From NCBI GenBank assembly GCA_001579985.1, contig LRSR01004951.1, forward strand, positions 1 through 30,414: a stretch of 30,414 bases of DNA, given 5' to 3'. Source of the stretch: Hypsibius dujardini (lineage: Eukaryota > Tardigrada > Eutardigrada > Parachela > Hypsibiidae). This document shows, piece after piece, positions 1 through 9,989 of the stretch. A program made the position numbers and the translations under genes. The first letter of the stretch is position 1. Each line of letters begins with the position of its first letter. The notes beneath the pieces are model-generated. The model searched no databases. It was given only the letters and a program-made list of their open reading frames with translations, and was not told the DNA's origin.

Positions 1-24
1 CAGACAGACAGACAGACAGACAGA
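1..24 (+). repeat. (CAGA)6 microsatellite at window edge
   Basis: Perfect tetranucleotide run; 25-165 is the sulfotransferase 3' flank with no other feature seen. Confidence 0.9.
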
Positions 25-165
25 TTGTGGCGCCCAGAACTTGGGCTACAACTTCAGCTGATGAAAGAGAAATTTGTTTTTATCAGGTTCACTTTCCTCT
101 TATCGTCTGCTTAATAAAGTCCGTCCACTGTACTCACGCCCCAAATTTCTGCAAGTAAACTTTAA

Positions 166-1795
166 CTACATAAACTGGAATTCAAGTCCTTTCAATTCCG
201 GCTTTGCTAAATGTTCCGCTATCCAATGATCCAGCTTTCGGTTTGATTCGTCATCGATGGCGCTCGTCCAGCTACCGGATTTCCCTGAAGACGCAAGAGT
301 CACCGGTTTCTTCGCATTCTGTTACAGTTTGAAAATGTGTCATATCCAGAAGTAGTGTTTCTTAGCAAAGTCTGCTACGTCGTACCTCCTTTCATATAAG
401 GCGATACTTTAAAGTCCATAACACCATACTTGTCCTGCATCTCCTGCCGATTGACCGTCGGATTGTCCTTCATTGTGTGGAAGGAACATTCGTGGCAGAT
501 CCTTTCAACTTGCTCCGCGGTGAGGGTCTTCCCCAGGAAGGCGACGATTCGAGTCACTTCACGTGGCATGTTCTATAAAAGCGATGCCGAAATTTCAATT
601 ACCCTTAATCAATTGATCGATTGATTAACTGTAAATGAAGTACACGTTAAGAGCTTGTGTTTTAAATTAACTTCTAGTTTTGTGGCCTGGCACCTGCTTG
701 AGTTCTTCGTAGGAGCAGACGAGAAGGCTTTCCAGGTGGCGCTGCTGCCAGTAGCCTTCAATGTGATCGAAGAACGGTCCGAACCAAATCTTGCCATGAT
801 CGCGGGTCATTTGGTCCGCCAAATACGGTAGATCATGCTGATATCCGACGGCCTTAATTCCTCTCATGAAGTTGTGAAGGGAAACAAGGACGTCTTTTGG
901 ATTGCGATACGTATAGATAATCTGGCCGATAAAGGGGATATTCAACCACACGGTGGCTAGGTCATATGTGATCCCTATTTGACTGTACCTTGGCTTTCTG
1001 GAAAATGGAAATCGGAAGAGCCTTCACAGGCAGATGGGTAGCATACAGTCGGGGAGATGGTGCGGCTTTTATTTTGTGAATCGTCCGCAGCTCCGGATGG
1101 TCGATGGCAGGGGGCAGACATTCTTCGAGAAAGGGCACGAGTTGAGTCAACGGTTGGGTCTTGGAGTGCAGACAATCAGGATTGCCGTCATTTAGAATCA
1201 TAGCTACGATCGCCGACATCCAGCTCCGTCCTTCACGTGTAACAAAAACATTTACGACCACTTTTCTGTCTGTGTCTGTGTCTGTGTCTGTGTCTGTGTC
1301 TGTGTCTGTGTCTGTGTCTGTGTCTGTGTCTTCGTGTCTGTGTCGTGTCTGTGTCTGTGTCTGTGTTTATGTTTGTGTCTGTATGTCTGTGTCTGTATGT
1401 CTGTGTCTGTGTGTCTGTCTGTGTTTATGTCTGTGTCTGTATGTCTGTGTCTGCCTGTCTGTCTGTGTCTGTGTTAAAACGCACCTGCTCGAGGGAAGGA
1501 TATCAGACAGACATCGCCTGTTTTTGCCTCAAAACTCTCCACTTCAGCAAGCGTTTTGTACCACGGATAAGGCAGCATACAACCCATATAATTCAGACTG
1601 TATACAGCGAAAAAACGACGTTCTTCTTCGCTGTTTAACCTTGCTAGTTTTCACATCAAGCTCTTACAAAGATTCCGGCTCATCAAAAATCACCCGATGC
1701 ATGAACGGTTTCGTCGCTTCTTTTCCACCCGCACCTCCAAGATGGTCCAGCTCTGACTCGTCTGTTGCTACTGCTTCTTTGGGGGTCTGCTCCAT
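166..1795 (-). CDS. Cytosolic sulfotransferase (SULT/Sulfotransfer_1 family), 5 exons, 312 aa
   Basis: Coding exons on the minus strand: 1795-1668, 1265-989, 921-694, 572-386, 284-166. All junctions are GT-AG and in phase, and the 939 nt give 312 codons plus TAG. The family transfers sulfate from PAPS to small acceptors in the cytosol; this acceptor is unknown. Seen: PSPRLYATHLP at about 112-122 with the catalytic-type His120; the 3'-phosphate-binding signature YRNPKDVLVS at 140-149 (Arg141, Ser149); YEELKQ at the exon 3/4 junction; and the C-terminal loop MKGGKSGSW, a weak match to RKGxxGDWK. Length is normal for the family (about 290-310). Oddity: the N-terminal PAPS loop, normally TYPKSGTTW, reads TREGRSW (52-58), two residues shorter and without the Lys. 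Stretches such as WLNIPFIGQ upstream of exon 3 are intron. The gene is otherwise intact, so it may be functional, divergent, or losing activity. Confidence 0.85.
1266..1476 (+). repeat. (TGTCTG)n hexanucleotide tract in sulfotransferase intron 1
   Basis: Perfect hexamers to about 1330, then degenerate TGTATGTCTG variants. The acceptor of exon 2 (CAGACAG|AAAAG) is formed by the last repeat unit. Confidence 0.9.
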
Positions 1796-2133
1796 TGTCA
1801 GGCAGTGTAATCGACATAAAGGATAAGTGGATACTTTTTAAAGCAAAACAAATCTGAAGTAAAGTGATCTCAAAATATTAGGAAATTTTTCTGTTCGTGT
1901 AAGACGATCAGATCTAGCTCAAACACAGACACAGACACAGACACAGACACAGACACAGACACAGTTGTCTGTGTCTATAGAGTGTGTGCAGGTACAAGTT
2001 ATTATTGATACGACGCTTCGAGCGCGTGATGGTGACACCCCAGGCGCATTTCAGACATCACAACTCGTCTTAACGCTAAAACCTCTACGAAAAAAAGTGT
2101 GCGTCGATAAAGTCTGACTGTCTTGTCTCGGAA
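1796..2133. other. Spacer between sulfotransferase and GPCR
   Basis: 5' flank of the sulfotransferase and 3' flank of the GPCR. It holds an (ACAGAC)n tract at 1922-1964 followed immediately by its reverse complement TGTCTGTGTCT (1966-1976), giving a small hairpin. No gene seen. Confidence 0.6.
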
Positions 2134-4634
2134 CTAAAAGACCACTCGTTCATGATGGCCGGGGAAGATAAAAGCGACGACACTGTCCTTCAAGGTTAGA
2201 AACGGAGAGTGGACTACGCTGACGTCCGAAACCTTCGACGGTTTTGACGGTTTCGGACAGTTCCCACGGCAGACAAACAGACGGAGCAGTGCGCCGCGCA
2301 TTTCTTTATTGCCTGCCTGGTAGAGGATGGGATTGGTGGCCGCGGTCAGGTACTGCAGCAGGGACGTGACCATGGCCACGACGAACTGGTAGATCTGCGG
2401 GTCGATGTTGTACCAGATCCAGAAGACGTCGGCCGGGAGCCAGCAGACGGTCATGGAGATGCTGAGGTAGGTGAAGAGGAGGAAGACGGCACGGTCCTTC
2501 TCCAGCCGGTGTCGGTGACGGAGCGGGAATGGGAAAGGTGGAGGGTTGGCAGTGAGGGACGGACGGGTCGACAGGGCACTACACTGCTGACTGGCAGTGG
2601 GAACGGTCAGGCGGGTGGGTGAAGCTTCGGCCGTCGGTCGAGGCGTGCAGGGTGTTTGAGCCACGGCTACTAAGGCAATGGAAATATAAGGGTAATACAA
2701 CTTACAGGCAGCTACACTACGCATAGACCGACAGACAGACAAACAGATAGACGGACAGATAGACGGATGGTTAGAATGATGAACGGATGACGGAACGATG
2801 AGACGGTGAAATAGTGAGACGGTAAGACGGTGAGACGGTGAGACGGCGAGACGGTGAGACGGTCGGTGAGACGGTGAGACGATGAGAGATTGAGACGGTG
2901 AGACGGTGAGACGGTGAGAGGGTGAGAGGGTGAGACGGTGAGACGGTGAGAAAGTGAGACGGTGAGACAGTGAGACGGTGAGACGGTGAGGCGGATGAAT
3001 GACGAGAACATGGGGAGGGACGGCGGAATTGTGGGGTCGAGGGTGCGACGACGGATGGATTGACGGAGAGTCGGGTAGGCAGAAGGCTTTAGGGCAAAAG
3101 GAAGGACTTCAGGCGCGAAGGGAAGTTGTTCAGGAATTCAGAGAAAAGGCAAGAATCGACGGAGGGGTTGAGCGCGAGACGGTGAACGGAGGACTAAGGG
3201 TAGACGGACAGCCAAGAGATGGGTAAATGAACGGAACAGAGGAAGAAGGAAGAGACGGTAAACAGGCGGTTAGTTTAGGCATGGATTTACTTGACGATTG
3301 AAACGGGACGGTTGAAACCTGGCAGGACGAGAGAGACGGTGACGAAAGATCATGCGGGCGAATGGAAGGACGGACAAACGAATACTTGGACAGAGAGACG
3401 GATGGATGAACCGAAGAATGATAAAGCGTTAGAACTAAGTGATACATAAGCAGATGGACAGACGGAGGAACGGAGAGACAAGTGGCAGCGAGAGTTAAAC
3501 GGAAGGATGACCAGAAAGACGGGAAATTGGTCGGTCGGACGGATGGACAGATGAACCGATGGACGGTAAGGCGGTCTGGTAAACGGATGAACGGAAAGAC
3601 GGGCGGATAGGAAAAGAGCTTGAGAATGGTGGCAAGACGGAAGATCCGAGGGACCGAGGGATGGAAGGCCAGTCAACGGATGGACGGACGGACGGACGGA
3701 CGGAAAATCCGAGGGACCGAGGAACGGAAGGCCAGTCAACGGATGGACGGACGGACGGAAGATTCGAACGACCGAGGGACGGAAGGCCAGTTGACGGACG
3801 GACGGACGGACGGAGCTGACAGACGGACATGTAGATTAAGAAAGCTCGGGAGCACAAAACGACAAACAGATCCTCACCTGGACCAACCGCTCCGGACGTC
3901 TGCTTCAATCGTTCCCGAAACTTCACCGCGATAAACACGTAGAGAAGAATCAGTAAGACGTGCGGAAAAACGTAATTTACAAAGTTGACAGCCGTGCTCC
4001 ACCACCGTTTCAGCTCCGTCTCCAAGGTCACCTCGCACGTCCGCGGATCCGTCTGCGTCCACCAATTCATGATGATGATCGGGCAGACGCAGACATTCAA
4101 ATACACATACATCCCGAGCATCATCCGGCCGATCATTCTCCTGCTGTGCCATCCCCGGTGCTGCCGGTAATCCAGCGGATGGATCAGCGCGAAGGCCCGA
4201 TCAATGGCCGTGATGAGGATGATGTGAGTCATCGCCGCAGCTGACAACCATTCGGCCCATTTGTAGACGGCGCAGTAGGTGATGCCGAACGGCCAGTACT
4301 CCAGGTAGTTCATGATGATAAAGTTACCCATACTGAACGTGGTGTAGAAGAGATCACAGACCTACATACAAAAGTTGTTTTTTTTGGTCAAGCTGGGTTT
4401 CGTTCATCAATGCGGGGTACATAGACAGACCGTCAGGTGGATGATGTAGATGCCGAAATTGGTGCGGAGCTTTTTTTCGCGTACGAAAAGGAGCAGACAG
4501 ACACCGTTGATGAAGATGGCCAAGAGCATGATGATGAGGGCCAACCACGTGACGATTCTCAAGCCTCTTCCGGTGCTGTAGTCGACGTCTGTGTGATTCG
4601 GTGATTGAGAATCATTGGCTGAATCATTAAACAT
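2134..4634 (-). CDS. Rhodopsin-class GPCR (neuropeptide/FMRFamide-receptor-like), 3 exons, 407 aa
   Basis: Exons 4634-4431, 4361-3878 and 2669-2134 join in phases 0 and 1 with GT-AG borders; 1224 nt in all, stop TAG. The start is the ATG at 4634 because an in-frame TAA lies just upstream. The extracellular N-terminus has three N-glycosylation sequons (N3, N7, N13). Seen: TM1 about 29-50, TM2 with HLTVCDLF about 66-85, TM3 about 98-120 ending in DRA (122-124) in place of DRY, TM4 about 145-168, Cys98 and Cys177 for the usual disulfide, TM5 about 192-213, a Pro/Thr/Ser-rich third loop (230-280), TM6 with CWLP (305-308), TM7 with NPILY (342-346), then RGALLRLF as helix 8. It is a plasma-membrane receptor coupling to G proteins. 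The ligand cannot be read from sequence; the peptide-receptor-like assignment is inference. Intron 2 (2670-3877) is filled with minisatellite. Confidence 0.85.
2720..2996 (-). repeat. (GACGGTGA)n-type minisatellite, GPCR intron 2
   Basis: A short CAGA/CGGA tract, then about 20 units of GTGAGACG on the plus strand from about 2810. Translated long frames over it are artefacts. Confidence 0.85.
2997..3840 (+). repeat. Degenerate GACGGA/GGAC-rich region, GPCR intron 2
   Basis: A-, G- and GACGG-rich DNA. From about 3650 to 3820 a longer unit of about 65 bp (GGACCGAGG..GAAGGCCAGTCAACGGATGG plus (GGAC)n) occurs about three times. Together with the previous array it fills the 1.2-kb intron. Confidence 0.75.
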
Positions 4635-5130
4635 CTTTGCTGATGTGTTTTCGTTCAATTAAATAACATGCAAAATACGTGAAAAGAAAAAGAAAATTTC
4701 AGTTGCGAAGGAAAATTCGCGACTGCAAGGCATCTCGCATCCCTGACCGATGCCGTTGCATGCTCAATAATTGTCTCTGTGTTTGACGTCACTGTTTGCA
4801 GAGTAGATGGAATTTACTCAGTGTGTCGGATTCCGGGGTGATAATTTCCGGGGACCCCGTTTTGGGGTCCGCCAAATGGCCCTGAAATTAAAGGAGTAAT
4901 TGAAACCTTGCTAACGCACTGTTTATACAACGCTCAATACAGCCAGCATAAAACCAGGCTAATGGACTTTTCTGTGGGGAAATACCTTTATTGGTCACTT
5001 TGGCGGGCATGTTTTTCTCGCTAGTAAGCAATTGTGTAGCCGTACAACAACCCGTGCGCAATTCCTCGCCACAGTCTGTCTGTCTGTCTGTCTGTCTGTG
5101 CGCCTGTCTGTCTGTGTGCGTATGTGTCTA

Positions 5131-5175
<45 letters not shown>

Positions 5176-5378
5176 TTATCAGTTCGCCTGTGCGCCTGTC
5201 TGTCTGCTGTGTGTCTGTCTGTTTGTCTGTTTGTAAGAGTCCTCCAAGGGTTGATAATTTCTCCAGCGCAATATTTACGTTGTCTCGATTAAAAAAAGTA
5301 CAAATATTGAGCAGCTACATGAAGATAAGCCTTACTGCTTCAAAATGAGTAAAGTTGAAAAACATCTAACAAAAAATC
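4635..5378. other. Spacer between GPCR and Gr1
   Basis: 5' flank of the GPCR, then a TCTG tract at 5072-5235, then about 140 bp shared with 9841-9990 (ATATTTAC.TTGTCTCGATT, TTGAGCAGCTACATGAAG). The shared part is the common 3' flank of the two Gr genes. No gene seen. Confidence 0.6.
5072..5235 (+). repeat. (TCTG)n microsatellite downstream of Gr1
   Basis: Tetranucleotide tract with TGTG and GCCTG interruptions. Confidence 0.9.
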
Positions 5379-5894
5379 TTAGAAAACTCTTGGCATAGGT
5401 GTCGGAGGTGAGGGCGTGGTCGCACTGCTTTCGGACGTAGGTTGAAACTGTAACAGCATCAAGACGTAACCGAAGATAATTGCGAGCGCCTGCAAGGACA
5501 TCAGAATAAACACCGTCCATGTTAAAGAAATACATCAACGCATGAAAAGAACCAAAACCGTACATTAATATACGCTGTTTCCTCTATCCTGAAACAGTTG
5601 CCGGCAGTAAAGCTGACTGCTGACGAGGAAGCCTGGTTCAATAAGAGGAGATACTCCGCCGCGAATTTGTCGTCAGTCATTTCAGGCTGCCAATCTCTCA
5701 CCGCCACGGTTACTTCGTTAGCCTGCGAAAAAGAGCTTCCATGTCAACCTGAGCAATCTGTATCCTCTATTCTTTCTGACCTTTTTGGTGTTTCTGCGCG
5801 CCTGTTCGTCTGTCTACTGGCTGGTCCAGCCCTCCTGTCTGTGTGATCTGCATCTCTTCCTCTCTGTCTCTCTGTCTGCCTCTCTGTCTGCCTC

Positions 5895-5953
<59 letters not shown>

Positions 5954-7352
5954 GCCTGCTTGTCTGTCTACCTATCGGCCTGCCTACCGGCCTGCCTACC
6001 GGCCTGCCGACCAGTTTATGTTTCTTATCTATGTCTATGACTATGTCTATGGCTATGTTTATGTCTGCTTCTATGTCTATGTCTGCTTCTATGGCCATGT
6101 CTGTCTGGTTATGTCTATGTCTGCCTCTATGTCTGTTTATGCATATGGCTATGCCCATGTTTAAAGTATATGCCCATAGCCACCCTTTGCCTGTGTCTAA
6201 ATCTGTACATCTATGTATGTACAGTATCTGTCTGTCTGTCTGCATCTGTTCATATCTTACCAACCTCCACACCTTGACTACTGAATGTTTGCTGCTATTA
6301 TGTACCGTCTACTGTTCCGCCTACGTTGTCTACAGCACATCTTTGCCTGAAAGTTTTGTCAGTAATCCCGACAAGTATTGTCTGCCTGCAGGATTACTTT
6401 GGTTGGGTGGAGAATTTCATTATTGAAATTTCTATCATGCCTGTTGTCTGTGTATGTCTCCTGGTGTCTACTGATCAGTGTGACTGACTGTGCACCATTT
6501 TGAGACCACTTACTATAGCATGAACCCTCATAGCCTGCCGGATGACCAGAAAGAAGATAATCTCCAGCGCCACAAACATCAGCAACGCCTGATAGAACGC
6601 AAACCGGTCCTTTCCCTGTGCAACCGTCCCGAATTTCAGCACTATGTAAATGATGGAGGAGTTGACCACCACGAAGAGCACGTAAATGATGAGGATCATC
6701 GTCGAAAAACAGCCGTCCAGGAAATAGAAGATTTTACAGAGAATCCAATGAGAAGTGCGAATGTTTCGTAGCGTCTCCACCGACAACGAGGCCCGGGTAG
6801 AGTCCTCCTTCAGGTACGCCACAAACCGCTTCCACTCCTTCCCGATGACGTCACACATGAGGGAGAAGAAGAACGGGACCGCGAAGCAGCTGAGGAACAT
6901 GAAAAAGTTCTCCACACGGAAAGCGATCTTCACGCCATTTAGGAGGTTTTTGCGGTTTTTGGAGATTGTGTAGTTGTACTTGGAGTAGGCGATCCAGTTC
7001 TCGATTTTCACCAGCGGCGAATCGATCGCAGCGAAGGGATATCTGTTTGCGGTAATGGGGTAAACTTGAACGACGAGGACCGTAACGGAATTATTTTTAA
7101 CGGAACTTACCCCTCGTAGGCCTTTTCAGTTCTCATCTCGTCCAGCATGTACTCGTACACCAATGTGAACGGGATTCCAATGGAGAGGGCTACGACGACG
7201 GCCAGGACTGCGTGGATGATGGCCATTTTTTGGTGTGATTTGACGATCTGTATCGGAAATCCATATCAACAGTGTCTCTGTCTGTCTACCTGTCTGTCTG
7301 CCCGCCTGTCTCTCTGTCTGTTTGTTTGCTTGTCTGTCTCTCTAACTGCCTA

Positions 7353-7411
<59 letters not shown>

Positions 7412-8509
7412 GACTGCACCACAATGTCATATATTATTGTGAAAGCCAGACCTACTTGCGCCCTTGTGGTAGCGTAATACTCGCGCAGCAACTTTATCAT
7501 CGGACCCAGTCGGCGGCACGCCATCACCGACACTACCCCGTTTGACACGCCAATAAAAAGAAAGGCACTCTGGACGATGGTCGACATGCCCGTTGGCGTG
7601 AGGAATCGCACCATCACATCCGTTTTACAGTACGGGTGAGTGTGGTTGTCCTTCATCATGGTCTGGAAACCGGCGCAAAACGCCAGCGGCCACATCAGCG
7701 CAAACCCAAACAAGGACACGAACCCCATCACTAGGAACAGTCCGACTGTGCCGCAGTACACCGTTAATGCTGCATTCCACCGGCGCCGGACCTTGTAGGA
7801 GAAACCGAACGCCGTGCCTGCAACGAAAATACGCCTAAGTATCTTTTGAGCAACTTAACAGACAGACAGACAAACAGACAGACACACAGACAGAAAAACA
7901 GACAGACATACAAACAGGCAAAGAAAGAGATAGACAGTCAGACACACAGACACACAGACAAGCAGACACACAGCAGACAGACAGACAGACAGACGGTCCG
8001 ACAGACAGACAAACATAGACTCAAATGTCAAACACGGATATTATTAAGATAACTAATTAATTTTAACTTAATGTCTGATTGTCAATGACAGTTCTTTCAG
8101 TTTATAAATTTAACACTTATTTTGAGGATGCTCATCTTTTACCTGTCGTCGCAAAGATGGACACCAACGAGCATAATCCGAGCGCCCGGAGCAGCCAGAA
8201 AAATGGCTCCAAGGCGGTGAGAGTATCAGCCGCCTGCTTGTCCGGATTCTCATTAAAGGGAATTTCCACCACAAATTCCTGGACGTTTTTGGCCGCACCC
8301 TTGGCGAACCGAATAGGTCCGAAGTTCTGCAGACGCTCCGTCGTGAAGGGTAACAAGGGAACTTCCGGTTGACTGTCGCTGCGAGAGTCCGAGACGGACA
8401 GTGTCTTCTTCCGATATATCCCATTGCTGGACGCAAGGAGAGGTAAAGAGCGGTCTGTGAAGTCGGCGGACTGCTGGTCAGCGAACTGCGAAACATCTTT
8501 CAGATCCAT
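5379..8509 (-). CDS. Gustatory-receptor-like 7TM protein, copy 1 (Gr1), 6 coding exons, 554 aa
   Basis: Coding exons: 8509-8143 (the exon itself starts at 8525 after a TTTTCAG acceptor), 7817-7456, 7247-7111, 7042-6514, 5722-5564, 5489-5379. Phases match throughout, and copy 2 has the same structure. The ATG at 8509 is the first conserved Met in both copies. The N-terminus (1-98) is long, polar and Ser-rich. Hydrophobic segments lie near 102-119, 138-166, 190-212, 250-270, 335-353, 400-424, 438-457 and 519-533, which is one more than the seven expected. The C-terminal exons carry the family hallmark: SFTAGNCFRIEETAYIN followed by ALAIIFGYVLMLLQF, equivalent to the TYhhhhhQF motif of Gr/7tm_7 receptors. 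Such proteins are ligand-gated cation channels of chemosensory cells in insects; the ligand here is unknown. Introns A/B and B/C hold opposite-orientation microsatellites. ATA|GTAAGT was chosen as the donor of exon 4; an in-phase alternative, ATG|GTGCAC, lies 12 nt later. Confidence 0.8.
5723..6513 (-). other. Gr1 intron 4 (791 bp)
   Basis: Contains (TCTG)n at 5856-5960, a CCTGCCTACCGG array at about 5965-6012, and an (ATGTCT)n-like hexamer region at 6020-6160 on the plus strand. The equivalent intron in Gr2 is 10334-10737. No coding exon seen. Confidence 0.7.
7271..7415 (+). repeat. (TCTG)n microsatellite, Gr1 intron 2
   Basis: On the transcribed sense this is (CAGA)n. It lies downstream of coding exon 2. 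Confidence 0.9.
7858..8010 (+). repeat. (CAGA)n microsatellite, Gr1 intron 1
   Basis: On the transcribed sense this is (TCTG)n, complementary to the tract in intron 2 on the other side of coding exon 2. Confidence 0.9.
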
Positions 8510-8525
8510 CCGTCCGCTGCGGTCT

Positions 8526-8970
8526 CTGAAAATATAAATAATTTTTGGTTTCCTCAAACAATTGTCTAAAAAACGTTATCGAGGGCAGCAAGTGTTTGAA
8601 TCGAGACACTGCTTGTTTTCGTTAGAAAAAAAGGCGAGAAACCCTGGACGTGAAATCTCTTTAAATGGGGCAGACAAATATACGCCCTTTGTCTAGGCAG
8701 TAGAACGACAATATCATCACAATACTCACTTACGTCTCTCTGTCTGTCGCTCTGGGAGATTAAAACATTCAGGAATAGCCGAAATTTGATGGGCTATTTA
8801 TCTATCTTTCTGTTTGTATGTGTCTGTTTGTCTGTCTGTCTACCTGTTCGTCTGTTTGTTTGTTTGTCTGTTTGTCTGCCTGCCTGCCTGTCTGCCTGCC
8901 TGTCTGTCTGTCTGTTTGTCTGTTTGTTTGTGTGTCTGTGTGTCTGAGCGTCTGTTTAATTGTCTGTCTC

Positions 8971-9021
<51 letters not shown>

Positions 9022-9219
9022 GCACACTGTAATATAAGAGCCGTTTCATTTAGGAATGTTTGTTCCTTGTCTGAATATCATTCTTCTCTGTGAGCAGGAA
9101 GGAAGTTACACATCTTTGCGTACTTGAATTTGCTTCTTGTAATGAGGTTTTCGTTAGTCAACAATCGCGAGCTGTTGATTGCTTTTAAATTTTAGATTTT
9201 ACAGCTAGATGTGACATAC
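8526..9219 (-). other. Presumed Gr1 5' intron with (TCTG)n at 8806-9030
   Basis: Lies between the acceptor at 8526 and the conserved donor at 9219. About 8580-8720 is conserved with 12700-12850 upstream of Gr2. No coding exon seen. Confidence 0.5.
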
Positions 9220-9350
9220 CTGGAACACTTGGTAGCGTTGCTGTTCGCTGTTTTGAATTTCGCAGCAGCAAATCCCTTTTGGACTGCGCGCACTTCCGAC
9301 AGACGCGACGGAAAGCGACAGTTGATTTAGGGATACCAATGGTTTCAATC
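9220..9350 (-). other. Putative non-coding 5' exon of Gr1
   Basis: A block ending at a CCAG|GTATGTCAC donor (exon end 9220) is well conserved with the equivalent block upstream of Gr2, while the DNA between it and the first coding exon is a variable TCTG tract. Its short peptide (KQRTATLPSVPG) is alike in the two copies, but its phase does not join the receptor frame when spliced to the acceptor at 8526. I therefore read it as 5' UTR. The transcription start is inferred, not seen. Confidence 0.45.
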
Positions 9351-9355
9351 AGGTA

Positions 9356-9372
9356 CAGCATATATACATAAA
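9356..9372 (-). promoter_or_regulatory. TATA-like element upstream of Gr1
   Basis: On the minus strand TATGTATATATGC lies about 20-30 bp upstream of the conserved CTGATTGAAACCA at the presumed start of the Gr1 5' exon. The arrangement is conserved upstream of Gr2. Function is inferred from position and conservation. Confidence 0.4.
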
Positions 9373-9989
9373 GGCATATCACCGTGTGCAAGGTTCAACA
9401 ATTTTCCACAAAGCGATGCAAATCGGTTTTACAGACTGCGTAAATCCTTCGTCTTTAATTTACCACTTGGAATTTTGTGTCGCTTTCGCTGTCAAAATCA
9501 GGTGAAGGAATGAGAGATTCGGCCAGCAACACACATGCGGTGAAGATAAGACAGCCAACAATGATACACAGATTATTCAGTTAATCAGGAAAGGTTGAAG
9601 CGTGAGATAATGGAATTGTTAGTTATCAAATGCAACAGTACACGTAACAGTCATCCGAAAGGTTCGTCATTTCTCCAACTCCAGACTCTCTTGTCTGTGT
9701 GTCTGTGTGTCTGTCTGTCTGTCTGTCTGCTTGTGTGTCTGTGCGTCTGTGTGTCTGTTTGTCTGTGTGTCTGTGTGTCTGTCTGTCTGTCTGTTTGTGT
9801 GTTTGTGTGTCTGTGTGTTTGTGTGTCTGTGCGTCTGTCTGTAAGAGTCATCCGAAAGCTTCGTCATTTCTCCAACGCAATATTTACCTTGTCTCGATTA
9901 AAAAAAAAGTACAAATATTGAGCAGCTACATGAAGATAAGCCTTACTGCTTCAAAACGAGTAAAGTTGAAAAACCTCTAACAAAACATT
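9373..9989. other. Spacer between Gr1 5' end and Gr2 3' end
   Basis: Holds the dispersed block 9448-9560, a TCTG/TGTG tract at 9690-9842 flanked by a direct repeat (GTCATCCGAAAGGTTCGTCA at about 9651 and GTCATCCGAAAGCTTCGTCA at about 9848), and the common Gr 3' flank. No gene seen. Confidence 0.6.
9448..9560. repeat. Dispersed conserved block, copy 1
   Basis: Related to 13333-13451 over its whole length (TTTGACAGTGAAAGC, GTTGGCTGCCTAAT on the minus strand) and more weakly to 18884-18965 and 27297-27380. In this copy the minus-strand frame ends after FDSESDTKFQVVN. Confidence 0.6.

Noticed and set aside
105-125. AATAAA at about 113 as a polyadenylation signal
   Set aside because: It is on the plus strand, while the adjacent sulfotransferase gene is on the minus strand.
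922-988. Coding reading of VWLNIPFIGQ between sulfotransferase exons 2 and 3
   Set aside because: Including it breaks the frame. Treating it as part of a 67-bp intron (AAG|GTACAG ... GGCCAG|ATT) joins KAK to IIYTYRNPKD in phase, as the family requires.
3495-3877. C-terminal extension of GPCR exon 2 rich in RPSVRPS
   Set aside because: It runs through a GTGAGG donor into minisatellite. Splicing to 2669 supplies TM6 and TM7, so the extension is intronic.
5032-5292. Long Cys/Val/Ser/Leu-rich reading frames over TCTG tracts (also at 8814-9093, 12801-13205, 22518-22913 and many others)
   Set aside because: They are translations of tetranucleotide repeats (SVCL pattern), open only because the repeat has no stop codons; no start context, domain or paralogue support.
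8840-9049. DRQT-rich frames on the CAGA strand
   Set aside because: Same artefact on the opposite strand; all three frames are open in a pure CAGA repeat.
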